Of a stretch of 64,000 nucleotides of DNA, positions 22,137-33,876 are shown in pieces. The first letter of the stretch is position 1; each line of letters opens with the position of its first letter. The notes beneath the pieces were generated by a model. That model searched no databases. It saw only the letters and a list, made by a program, of their open reading frames with translations, and was not told the DNA's origin. The stretch covers positions 84,010,001 through 84,074,000 of the forward strand of contig CM034546.1 of NCBI GenBank assembly GCA_020055645.1, in the 5' to 3' direction. This stretch comes from Tomocerus qinae. Its lineage: Eukaryota; Arthropoda; Collembola; Entomobryomorpha; Tomoceridae. The position numbers and the translations under genes are program-made.

Positions 22137-22642
22137 ATGAAGTTGTTCATCGTGTTCTTGCTCATCGCTGGAGTTTCATGTGATAATAACTATAATTACT
22201 GTGTAAGGTGCACAAAAAATGAAGGAGACTTTGTACTGGTAGGGTTGGAAGGCCACTGTATTTCTGTTGGGGAGAATTATCCTTCCAATTGGACCAGTGT
22301 CTTTTTATTTCATAAACAGTATAATTGCAATCAATTATTGCCAAAAACTACACCTGTTCCAGTCATATCTTCGTCATTAACAATGCAAGGTATAATAATT
22401 GATAATGTTATAATATTTTTTAAATAATTGTCACTAAATTTTCTACGGAGCCTTTTCTATGTTTTTTATTAATATTTACAGAAATCCTGATTATATTACT
22501 AATAATTGTGGGGACCACTATAGCCATCACAGGGCTCGTTTGCGTTTTTGTGTTACTTAAGTGCTATTTTAAAACCTGTAAACCATTGACAAATATACCG
22601 GTAGTAACTAACCTTGACAGTAATAATACAAACTTGGTTTGA
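22137..22642 (+). CDS. Spliced small type I membrane protein gene in the palindrome spacer
   Basis: Exon 1 is 22137-22389 and exon 2 is 22482-22642: 137 residues plus stop. Exon 1 encodes a signal peptide (MKLFIVFLLIAGVSC, cleavage after about residue 15). It is followed by an ectodomain with CVRC, two more cysteines and an N-W-T sequon, then a Pro/Thr/Ser stretch. The donor is CAAG before GTATAA, the acceptor TATTTACAG. The join is phase 1 (Gln then Glu) and opens directly into a membrane helix (ILIILLIIVGTTIAITGL, then VCVFVLL). A roughly 27-residue tail ends NTNLV. Without splicing the frame stops 12 codons into the intron. Its layout matches the gene at 11644-12500: signal peptide in exon 1, membrane helix and tail in exon 2. 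Function unknown. Confidence 0.6.
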
Positions 22643-22661
22643 GTTTAGTGCACCGAACGTT

Positions 22662-23100
22662 TCTGCATCAAAATGAAGTTGTTAGTCGTATTCCTGCATC
22701 GTCGATTGGAGAAACTCTGGTCAGTAAAAAAATTCAGTTTACTACATCAAAATGAAATTGTTAGTCGTATTCCTGCAACGTCGATTGGAGAAACTCTGGT
22801 CAGTAAAAAAATTCAGTTTACTACATCAAAATGAAATTGTTAGTCGTATTCCTGCAACGTCGATTGGAGTAACTCTGGTCAGTAAAAAAATTCAGTTTAC
22901 TACATCAAAATGAAATTGTTAGTCGTATTCCTGCATCGTCGATTGGAGTAACTCTGGTCAGTAAAAAAATTCAGTTTACTACATCAAAATGAAATTGTTA
23001 GTCGTATTCCTGCATCGTCGATTGGAGTAACTCTGGTCAGTAAAAAAATTCAGTTTACTACATCAAAATGAAGTTGTTCGTCGGATTTTTGCATTGTCGT
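22662..23100 (+). repeat. 79-bp tandem repeats derived from the signal-peptide exon start
   Basis: Six ATG-bearing units start exactly 79 bp apart (ATG at 22673, 22752, 22831, 22910, 22989 and 23068). Each begins CATCAAAATGAARTTGTT, like the start of the gene at 22137 (CATCAAAATGAAGTTGTTC). Each encodes about MKLLVVFLHRRLE before a stop in the middle units, so the hydrophobic core is broken by a shift. GGTCAGTAAAAAAATTCAG lies between units. AATAAA at 23200 may polyadenylate a transcript of the upstream gene that runs through the array. Confidence 0.9.
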
Positions 23101-23402
23101 TTGGAAGATGAGGAATTCATTGTTGATTCAAGAAGAAATTCATTCGAGTGACTCATTGGCATTCAGAATTAAGATTACTCATACAGATTAATTGTGTATA
23201 ATAAATATCTTGTAAACTGTAAAATGTATTGCACACATTTGTTATTATTATTACATTAAAATATTCGTAGGTTTCAGTTCAACGGGGAGAAATACGGATA
23301 TTATTATTATGTGACGTAAATAATTCTTGTTTTTTAGTTTTAATCGCAGAAAAAATATTGCCCCCACTCCCCGTATCTTTTTCTCCAGGTTTTTACCTGT
23401 TA

Positions 23403-23730
23403 AAATAAGTCAAGTAATTAAGGCATTATTAAATTGATAATATAATATCCTGTCGTGGTGAACATAAGAGGTACTTAAATACCCTGATTTCGAATATGGC
23501 CACCGATATATCATCAGAATGACCCCATCCGATATAGGCGATATTATATTAAATAAACTCTTAGATATAATATCTATTTCTATTCCGTTGAGCGTCGGTA
23601 TACTAGGAATGTTCCGATTTTTTGAAGAAAATTGTAAAATTACGAGCTAAATATGCTCCAGAAAATATTAGATAAATTATAATATTGTAACATTGATAAA
23701 TTATTATAAAATATAATAAAAATAATATTA
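23403..23730. other. Foreign 328-bp segment replacing the helicase 3' end in the right arm
   Basis: On both sides the sequence matches the left arm exactly (CCAGGTTTTTACCTGTTA up to 23402; CATGACACGACTACC from 23731). Between them it is unrelated, AT-rich and non-coding. It resembles the AT-rich mosaic at 33877-44628 in composition (TTATAATATTG, AAATATAATAAAAATAATA). Confidence 0.75.
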
Positions 23731-26700
23731 CATGACACGACTACCAATACCCAATTCCAACTTGTTAGGAATACCTGCAGTATCTTTAATATCCTTCGGA
23801 ACGTCGGCCTCATCACATTTTTTACCTAACCTTGCAGCGTCACAATAAGTGTCTTCAGCGTAAATTAAATAAATTGTAACCTTTTTCTTTAAAGTTTTCG
23901 TCATTTTTTTGTTATATTTCCTGGACAATGCATTTGTAGGAAATATCCATAATTCTTCTTCGTATTCTTTAAGAACCGCTTCGTAACTAGGATCTGAATC
24001 TTTTATAAATCTTGTTTGTAATATAGATAAATCTTCCGCAGTTACATTTCCTTCTCGAAGATTATTCAAAACTTTTAGTAAGGGATCAGTTCTAATTTGC
24101 CTTTGATTAACAAATAACTCACAAAATTGAAATTGTCTCCATAAATGTTCCTGGGCTAACATCGATATAGGCTTATCGAAAATCCAGTTTCCGAAAACTG
24201 GCTTCATTTGCATTAAATCACCCAACAACATAATATTAATGCCCGCAAAAGGTAGACAAGTACCGGGAAAAATTTCATCTAATCTTAAATGAATCATTTG
24301 TAACATTTCATAGCTAACCATAGAAAATTCGTCAATGATGACCCATTTAAGATTAGAGTATACTTGTCTTAATTGGCCCAATCGGTTCGAAGAAAGGGGA
24401 CTCCACGAAGGGGCTTTACCCTTTTCAATGGGAAGACAAAATGCTTTGTGGCAAGTAATTCCGTTTATATTTTTGGAACTCACACCTGTGGGGCCACACA
24501 AAAGTACTGGGGATTGAATTTGTCCATTTGTTATAGTTTGCTTTAAATAAGCAGATATTAGTCGAATCAAATATGATTTACCAGTACCCCCACTGCCACT
24601 GACTATTACCATGCAATGAGAATTCGACGATACTGAATGACTGACTTTATTGAAAACTGATTTTTGTTCGGGATTTAACGTGTTGAAAATGGAAATGACA
24701 TCCAAGGGATGGTCTATTCTTGGAAAAAAGTCATTATTATTATATTGAGCTTCACCAATATCGTCACAAACCAAGTCTTGGAACATATCAATAGAATTTT
24801 CAACAACATCACGATCATTTTCATTAAAGTCAAATTCATGCATTCGTAATATGGCTCTTTCTAATTCTTCAGCCAAGTCATGTCTAATGCTTATATTGTC
24901 TGCAGTGGTTCTGAATTGGGTTTTTAGTGCTTTAAATGCATCCAAAATATTATTATGCTGCTCCAAGAAATTTTCAACCCTAAACGGATAATATAATAAT
25001 ATGAGAGAGTATAAATAACTGTCTCTTTCTTCAGTGGGGTTGAAATTAGGATATTTGGCAACAGCAGATTTAGATCTTTTTTTAATTCTCCCCAAGTTGT
25101 TCAATAGATGTAAAATAGGTCTAAATTCATCCATACCACCTTCAATAATATCGTCAACCTCCAATTCTTCATTATCTTCAACTGCATTATTATTACGGAC
25201 GTCTTGGTAATCTACTGCAAACTCAAACCAGCAAAGTGATTCTAAGGACTCTGGTCGGGCAATGTATTTCTCCAGCCCGCTAGTACAATATTGTCTTTCA
25301 TTGTCAAGTAAAGATTCTTTTCTAATCATCCTTATTCGTTTGTCAACGGTAAATGCCGGTATAAATACATGAGACCTAGAACTGCGTCTTAAATGTAAAT
25401 GACAAAGTCTAAATGCAGCTTCTGGGGCACTAACTTCCCTCATTCTCATAAGGGCCAAAGCCATTCTTTTATGTTTCTCAGCAGTAACTAAATTGCTACT
25501 TCTAATCTTACTAAGGATAGACTGACAATCTGTGCTAATTGTATTTGGTTCCGATTTGCTCATATATTTAGCAATGTAATATGCACATGTAATAGCGTTA
25601 GTAACAAGCTGAATGTCCATATTACACTGTAATATAGGTAGGAGGACAGGATGATAATTGTTAATCATTATTTCGTCCTTATCTCTTTTAATCACCACTA
25701 ATCTACCTTTATTAGCCAGAATCTCATCGTCGTTTAAAATTCTCGTCTTTTCACATACAGCTCTAGGCAATCCAAATCGACAGGATGAGCCAGACTTTTT
25801 AAAACACGTAGGAGTATGTTTATGATTTTGATATTTCAATACCAATTCACGGAAAATAGTTTTTAAAGAGCAACTAATGTTCTTGTCTATAAATACTTTT
25901 CCTTCCTCAGTGTTATAGTCGGGTACATTTTGAAGCCATATAAAACAATGACAATGCGGACTGCCTCTGCCTTGAAATTCAATTCTATATGTATAATCTT
26001 GCAAAGGCAATCCAAATATTTCAACAGCGTGACGTTTTATTATATTAAATACTTTGTTTAGTCTGCGTATATAGTGCCTTGAGGCTGTGACAGGATGTTC
26101 ATTCAAGAGATCACGTCTTTCTAAGTAAGAAAGGGATTCTGGAAGAATATGTGGCACATCAGACCCATATTTAGCTTTATACAAAGCATTTATAACATCA
26201 GCTGCATTCAAATCATCATAGGAAATGGTCAAAAAATGTTGGAGAGCCTAATTGTTTGATCATAGCAATTGTGTCTCCACGATATTTTTGCCAGTATGAT
26301 CCAGTTCCCTTATACCTGACATAAACAGATTAATGTCATTAAGCCCTGTTATGTCAAAAACATTTTCTTGAATAGGATTATGTGGATCATTCCCAGTTTT
26401 CATCTTGGTACAAACAGCAATTTTTTGCAAAACTTTATGCTCCTCTACTCTACTCAAAGCATAAAATAAATAATCATTCCTATGAAAGCGCTTATCAGAA
26501 CCCATAATTCTAGTTTGATAATAATCTAGAGGAGTAATAGCGATAGACCGTGGTTCTTGTAGTCCAAACTCCCCATGAGGAAATAATTGAACAAATGCTA
26601 GTTCTTCCATGCGCTGATCTTTATTTGCTGAAATCGGTTTGCCAATTTGTCTACGCAGAGAAAATTGATTATAGCCTGGTAACATATTTGCCACAAAGTC

Positions 26701-26930
26701 CCTAATAACTGGTTCAGTATAATCAATATTTAAGATTGCGACATCAGTTATTTGTTTCTCTAGACCTGGATCCAAATCAATAATTGGCATACATAAATGC
26801 TCTTCATTATCATTGTCATCTGATTCAGAACTAGAATAATTCATATCCACGTTATAATCAACCTGCCGAGGTGAACTAATAGGTTGATGTAAATTAGGTT
26901 GCGCACCTAGTTGATTAATTACCAATGGTG
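23731..26930 (-). pseudogene. Rep/helicase region, right copy, C-terminally truncated
   Basis: 26973-26260 covers the Helitron N-terminal region (its first codons lie in the insertion's repeat). 26232-23728 is one uninterrupted 834-codon frame from the Rep nuclease (HUH motif GSPHCHCFIWL, CAYYIAKYMSK) through helicase motifs GSGGTGKS, IIDEFSMV and GDLMQMKP to GIGSRVM. There the foreign segment begins, so the last helicase motifs are lost. It lacks the three homopolymer frameshifts of the left copy. It shares the break near 26280 (left 18111), and it has an extra T near 26231 that splits the frame from the N-terminal part. Confidence 0.85.
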
Positions 26931-28212
26931 CAATTGAGTTTGCGAGTTCTAAAAGTACACTTTTCAATAACAACTATTTTTTATTTTGTGAACTGGCCAA
27001 ATTATTTAAAAGTATACTTAGTAAACACCCGAAAGTCTACTGGTAGATGTCCGACAATCAAGATATGGGTTAGTTTTTTACCCATCCATATCCCTTTGAT
27101 ACTTTGATACCGGTTAACGACAGTTGGTCCATTAGGCTATTAGGCCCTCCTATTTTCAGTGAGTTTTATTTTTTTAGGTGATTTACAGTGCCAGTGCCAC
27201 CCTATTTGCTTAGCTATAGTTAACAGGTGACATTAACGCCACATTTAGCGTTCAATTTTATCCGACCAAAACCATTTTTACCAGTCGTCCAATTAAATTG
27301 CCTAATAAATTGGACAGCAGCTACAATTGGCTAGTAACGTGGACAGCGGCTAAATGTGTTTGATTTTTAAAGATGCCACCAGACAAAGAATACTTTTCTC
27401 AGTCTACATTTCTCTATTTCCTTATTTTGACCATTTACCTATTCTATTCTAGCTTTAGATAGCAAAACGGTTGGTTACCGAACATAGACTAATCAGCTAT
27501 ATTGTCTCCCGGAATAGTATTGGGAAAGGTGACATATCTATCAAAGGGAATAAAATGTAATGTCCGACCCCGAAATGTTTTCCCAATGCAAAATCATATC
27601 CAATTTTTTTGAGTTCTTTTCCAAATCCAAAAATCAGGAATTTTTTCTTCAATACAAAGTTGCTTAATATGCTACCCGTCACTATTTTCGTTTTTCTCTG
27701 ACCCATCCTAATAAAAATACAGTAAAAAAATTTTTGGTTGTTTAAATTTTATTAATTTATAGAGATTATAAAAGGCAAATGGTGACCGGTTTTTGAAATA
27801 CTGCAATGTATCCATTACCAAAAATCAATCGCATTTGGCGTTGAAATATTTCATATCTATAGGCATTTTCAGCATATATATTCTTACGTTTATTTGAGCG
27901 CAAAAGATTTTCTTGATTGAACGCAAAAGAGAGAAAGAATTCGAGAAAAATCAAAATTAATTTCTTGGGTATTGCTAAACTTTTGCGAAGAATAGTTCTT
28001 CATCGACATTAATTGGGATTGGGTTCATTTCATTTTACATAGAAACAAAATGTGGTTGTTAACAAAGCTAAGGAACGGAAAGTCTTTTGTCGACAATTGG
28101 TTGGGGACTGTCGGGTATTGCTCTTGGGTGACAATAGTGACACTTTATTGTCTCCATTAGAGACAGAGATTGTTACTGAAAAGTGTACTTTTAGAACTCT
28201 CGAACTCAATTG
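26931..28212. mobile_element. 1.28-kb terminal-inverted-repeat insertion (right copy)
   Basis: Same insertion as 16194-17476, inverted with the arm. Differences seen are homopolymer lengths only, for example near 27606 and 27630. Its presence in both arms dates it before the duplication. Confidence 0.7.
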
Positions 28213-31055
28213 TAAATCCAAACTTTAATTCAGCATCTCTAATAGCTAAAGTCATTGCATCAATGTTTTTTGGTTGACAATTGGCAGCTATTAACGAAGA
28301 AATTAAATTAGGAGCAGTTAAAATAGGAAATTTAACAATGCATGCCATTCCTGCTCCGTTTCTACTTAATCGGCCATTTGTCGTTCTTTCGTGGGAGTCA
28401 AATAAATAAATATTTTCCTCAGTTTTAATGAGTAGAAGAGAATAAGAATTAGTTGTAATCAATCCAAATATATGCTGACTTTGAATAAATTGTGAGATAG
28501 CATTGGGAAGTCTATTTATACCTCTACCTTTGAATTTAGGAAGAAACCCATGAAAATTGACATCACCATCGTCAGATAGCTGCACATTGCAATTGGTTAT
28601 TCCAACTGTTATGACCCCAACTACCTCGCTATCAGCAAGATATAATTCTTGATGACTAACATTCAGTAAACATCTACTGAAATGTGCATCACCACTAATA
28701 ATAATTTCATCCATTATATTACGGCTCCATGAATTAGGAGCCTGAACAAATGCATATGCTGCAGCGACAATACAAATAGCCCCACATTGACGACCACGAT
28801 TTTGAGCCGAAAAAATGTTGCAAGACTGGGAAATCGTGGCCCTTAAAATTTCCCTATTATTTGATATTGGAGTAAAGCCAATAAAGCCTTCCGGAAATAT
28901 TGGGGATGCAGGTAGTTGTGGTAATAAAGGTTGTGCAATGTGCAGTATAGGCATTGATAATGTCTCAGAAATATTAATATTTACATTTTTATATAGATGA
29001 TTATTTGTTTTTAACCAAATCAAAGCATTTTTAATTAAATGAGGTCTAATTTCAAATTCACGGTTATGCTCACCCCCCCTTCCAAAGATTCAGAAACAAT
29101 AATAATATCTGAATCAGCAAAGTTTAGTGGTAACTGTTCATAGACTTCGTCAACACTCTGCGGAAAGTGTATAGCAGCCCCTTTACATGCATTTTGACCA
29201 GTGCCTTTTGATAAATTATAAATCTTCAAATAGACTTTAATCTGACTAATTAGTCTAATTTCAACATCAGTAAGCGATGCAATTAACGCAGGGGCGCTTG
29301 GCATTTTTCATTTTATTTAATAAAGAATATGAAGGAATATTATTCTTAACCAAATGACTATGACATCGGTGACATACTTGCAAAGAGCAATTGTTTAGTT
29401 GTCTTCTAAATTCATGCAAAAAGTTAGAAAACTCAGCATTCGGGGCACTTATTTCTGTAAAAGTAATAATCGAATCAATTTGTGTCAATATAGGTTGAGA
29501 AACTGTATAACAACGCTTTTGGTTATTATACAATAACTTACTACACATTTGACACGGAAAAATTGCAAATGTGTTAATCGCTGACATGTAATCAGATTTT
29601 AAAGTATCAATTAAAGTTTTTAACCCTTCAATATACCCATTAATAGATAGTATTGGATGAGGTCTTTCATTATCAATTGTAGGTATTATGTTGTCAGGGT
29701 CATTATTTTGAAGAATATTGACAACATGCAATTGACAATCTACATCATCACTGCGGTCACCCAAAGAATTATGAACTCCATTATTAAGTAAGTTGTTATT
29801 AACAGTTTGGTTATCAATTTCTATAGAAATTGAAAAATTATTCTTATCTGTAACCGAATTGGCATTATCAGCAATATTTTCAAGTCTAGCCCTTTTGCTT
29901 TGGATAACAGGATAGTATAGTTGATTCTTTTTCTTTTTTCGGCGATTGAAAGTCAACATTTTAAATGCATTTTTCAAAACAGAAACTGGTTCTTCGGTTT
30001 CACAGGGAGATTTTTCAGTAGATTTGACTAAGATCTGAAAATAAATAAATGAAAAAATATTTAATTTTTGCAAACTTTTTGGTGTTAAATAAATAAAATA
30101 AATAAAATTTGTCACCTTAAATCTACTGTCCCATTGGGAACGCAGATAATTTCTTGATTCAATCGTATTGTAGCCACACCATATAGTTTCGGAAACTTGA
30201 CCAAAGAAAGAATTAATGTGTGTCGGGTTAAGATTGGCTTTTTTATTAAATTTAGTTTTAAAAGCGTCCAATAAATCGACTTCAGAAACAGGAAGTAGAG
30301 TAGAAAAATCCACTTGTTCCTTAGGTACATTTTGTACTATTGCAGTCACAAGTTTTTGAGAGAAATATTTCGAAAAAGAAACTGGTTCATCGGTTTCACA
30401 TTGAGATTTTTCAATAGATTTGACTAAGATCTGAAAATAAATAAATGAAAGAATATTTAATTTTTGCAAATTTTTTGGTGTTATATAAATAAAATAAATA
30501 AAATTTGTCACCTTAAATCTACTGTCCCATTGGGAACGCAGGTAATTTCTTGATTCAATCGTATTGTAGCCACACCATATAGTTTCGGAAACTTGACCAA
30601 AGAAAGAATTAATGTGTGTCGGGTTAAGATTGGCTTTTTATTAAATTTAGTTTTAAAAGCGTCCAATAAATCGACTTCAGAAACAGGAAGTAGAGTAGAA
30701 AAATCCACTTGTTCCTTAGGTACATTTTGTACTATTGCAGTCACAAGTTTTTGTTGTTTGGTTATCTAGATAATAGAAACATAATTTAAAGTTGTATGTA
30801 CAGACAGATACCCAAGATATAAATATTAATAATAATAATTAAAACTTTTTAAAGAATTACCTTTTCATGTTTATTAATAACATAATACAATTTTCTTCTC
30901 TCTGCGATTGTATTTTGGCCGTAAAATAAAGTTGAAGCAAATCCATAAATTGAATTTTCATAAATGTAGTTCGAAGATAACTCTGGGTTTTCAGTTCTTA
31001 ACTTTTGGAAATGAATGACAATTAAGTCAATATTTTCACCATTATTTGAATACAT
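28213..31055 (-). CDS. Helentron ORF1, right copy, split by frameshifts
   Basis: Same gene as 13353-16193: first exon 31055-30861, duplicated 132-codon module with its in-frame 81-bp introns, DUF6570-like region, C76-like region (QCGAIC near 28770, DSH near 28400). The frame breaks relative to the left copy at 30637 (five A for six), 29306 (five A for four) and 29078 (seven G for five), all homopolymers. It is either decayed or affected by sequencing error. The C-terminal end runs into the insertion as in the left copy. Confidence 0.65.
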
Positions 31056-31686
31056 TTTTTTTCATGTTAGCAGTGTTAAATGTAAAATCAATAATATATA
31101 GTAGTAACGGTTCTTTAATATGAACAAATCTAGAGTTTATGGAAAACAATGACAACGTTTGAACGATGCAGTATTTTATGGTCGTATTGTGTTACACATA
31201 AAGGCAAAATTTGCAGGCATCAAGGAAAAATAAATTTGCATGGAAGTAAACGCCTCCTTTGAATATGACATTTATAGACCGTAGCATTAACAAAGCGAGA
31301 CAAACAAACCAACATGAAAGTCATGAAAGAGAAGTACTTAATATCTGCATAATGCAATTTCGAGGAATATTGGGTAAGAAATATCCAAGACTTCGTTGTT
31401 GAGCGATTGACAAAAGTTCTGAATGCCTGACTGAATGACTCATAAAAGAATGATTTGCTATTTTGGTACTCTAACAAATAACATTCGCTGAATAGCAATA
31501 AAATTAAGAGATAAGAAGATGTAAGGGCAATAACATGTAGTAGAAATGTATACATGAAATGCATGTATTTGAAAACATTATTTCATGAGTAAATAAGAAG
31601 TATCTAATTCATGCAGGTATAGTCTATTTGATACACTAAAGCAGTCAATGTAATAATTCTGAAGCAGAGAAACGAAACTGGGCATT

Positions 31687-31786
31687 AATAATTTGGAAGG
31701 ATAGTTTCTACAGACTGAAAAGGAGAATAATTTGGAAGAATAGTTTCTACAGACTGAAAAGGAGAAAAAGAATTTTGTCTATAAAA
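31687..31786 (+). promoter_or_regulatory. Promoter of the right membrane-protein gene
   Basis: TATAAAA at 31780-31786, about 120 bp before the ATG at 31906. It is preceded by two tandem copies of a roughly 40-bp element containing ATAGTTTCTACAGACTGAAA. Confidence 0.4.
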
Positions 31787-31905
31787 AGGTAAATATTAAT
31801 CTCAAATTAATCTTATTTCCAATTTGTGAATAAATATGTAGAGTAGCAGCAATAAATATGTACAGCATAGTAGTAATAATATAAATTATTATTATAACAT
31901 TATAG

Positions 31906-32759
31906 ATGATAAAGGAAATAGTCTTGATATTGTTGGTGATTGCAATGCGAACAGTTGCAATGCCAATTCCCCAAGATAGACCAAGTGTGGATGTTAAAAT
32001 TGATACGGATAATGTCAATTTTGGCCAAATGGAAGGTAATTATTTGTAGGTGATATGAAATAAAATATAGTTTTTAATCATCACAATGTATTTTATAATG
32101 ATCATTGTTTATAGCAGGAACTAGAGAGTTGCACGGGCACCAATGCCCGAGCGGGCAGCTGCCCGGCCCGTGCCCGTACGGGTATGGGCGGGCACGGGCA
32201 TGATTTTCAAAATGTTTGCGGGCACGGGCAGCCACGGGTACCAAAATGCTGCCCGTGCAACTCTATATAAGAGTTGTACGGGCACCTAATGCCCGTGCGG
32301 GCAGCTGCCCGGCCCGTGCCCGTACGGGTATGGGCGGGCACAGGCATATTTGCTACGGGCACGGGCAGCCACGGGCACCAAAATTCTGCCCGTGCAACTC
32401 TCTAGCAGGAACTGAAAGAAGATCTTGCCTACCAATAATAATTTGGAGCAAAGCGAAAGGCATTAAATGTCCTACCGTGGAACAAATGAAATGCCCTGTT
32501 GTGGAAACAAAAAGAAATGGACATACCCAACTGCAACGACACTTTAATGGATACTGTTTTAGTTAAAATAGCTAGGACAGGGTTAGAAGTTTGCGGTTTT
32601 ATGTTCATTGTTGTGATACTTATAATAATTCGGTATAACAATAGAAAACAAATTATAAATAAAATATTAGTGAAGGATATATTAGAAATGAAAGATGCAT
32701 TAAATGAAATAAAAATAGAAACTTCAAGAAGCAATAATACGAACACTAGCAATGTTTAA
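31906..32759 (+). CDS. Spliced small type I membrane protein gene (right copy)
   Basis: Exon 1 is 31906-32035 and exon 2 is 32409-32759. Same architecture as the left copy: signal peptide, four-cysteine lumenal part, N-D-T sequon, one membrane helix, basic tail, AATAAA at 32873. Two A residues are missing from a run near 32512 (five for seven), which shifts the frame before the membrane helix. The downstream frame resumes at 32499-32759. Given the other homopolymer differences between arms, this may be a sequencing error. The GC-rich MITE (32123-32403) occupies the intron end, with AGCAGGAACT on both sides. Confidence 0.55.
32113..32413. mobile_element. GC-rich foldback MITE at the splice acceptor (right copy)
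   Basis: The element spans 32123-32403 with AGCAGGAACT at 32113-32122 and 32404-32413. Identical in layout to the left copy, one base shorter in a C run. Confidence 0.85.
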
Positions 32760-33876
32760 AGAATTGTCAATTAGCAACTATATATATAGAAATGTTAATA
32801 AACTATTACAGAATTGTATATAAATATACACAATTATATACAATAATGTATGAAGGTGATAGAAATTAAGATAATAAAACGATAAATAAGTTGTAAGTTC
32901 ATTATTCACTTTTAATTTTCAATAGAGATCTGCAACGGGTTGATTGAAATGAAGTGTTATCAAATCAGATTGTTCACTCAGTAATCTGTATATCTACGGA
33001 GATTGAATTAGGAAATGGAATGTTTCAATGTGTATTCTAGTCATCACAATCCATCCAGTAACCAATTGACTATGACTATGATGCATTGCACTAATAAAGA
33101 ATTTGACTATGATCTTGGGTAATACTACGTAACAGAAATAAATGCATTTTGAAATCCGACATTATTATCATTATTGGTTGATACCAGCCAATGAGTGGTA
33201 TGAATAAGGTCTACCTTATGCTTTTACTTAAAGTTTTTGAAGTAAAAGGTTTCTTTGGTATGAATAACAATTTTTGCTCTGTACAAAATTGAGAAGTAAA
33301 TACTACAATTTCAAAGGATTTGCTTGACAGTAAAAGTTTTCTTTTATTCCTTCGATTTGAAGCAAATGCTTTTGCTTCTACCTTTTACTTCAAGTCTAGA
33401 CATTTTACTTATACTTTTTACTTTGTAGTAAATATTTATTCTTATTCATACCAATCAATGAGCCAATTCAGTGCACTCCGTATCTACGGAGATTGAATTA
33501 GGAAATGGAATGTATCACTGTGTATTCCTAGTTCCATGATCATGAGTCCATCCACTCCATTCAGTACCCAATTGACTATGACTATGATGCATTGCACTAA
33601 GTAGCCAAGGAGATAAATTGGTGACCAAACAATTTCAAAATTCATTCTTCCGGTTCCTACGGCTAAAGTTGGCACCGGAAAGCTGATGTTGACCTGGATC
33701 GCAACCCACCGACGACTGCTTTATCTTTTCGGTATCTTGCATTATTTCACAGAAATTACCAGTTTTCGAGAAATCGGAGCTGACAAAATTTGAACGAGTA
33801 CCTAATCGCATACTAGTGGTGAAACCACACATTGCCCTTCGGGCAATGCGCTGCCTGCTTTGCAGTTTCTCCCCGT

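Larger units (their letters stand above)
23282..33876 (-). mobile_element. 10.6-kb Helentron-like element, right arm of giant inverted repeat
   Basis: Inverted copy of 10526-21372 with the same ends, the same internal MITE, the same GC-rich MITE in the membrane gene and the same 1.28-kb insertion. In the stretches I compared, the arms differ by homopolymer lengths and I saw no clear base substitution. The exception is 23403-23730, which replaces about 579 bp present in the left arm (20673-21251), removing the C-terminal helicase motifs. Confidence 0.85.

Noticed and set aside
22662..23100. CRISPR-like array
   Set aside because: The 79-bp units are nearly identical throughout with no unique spacers, and the context is eukaryotic.
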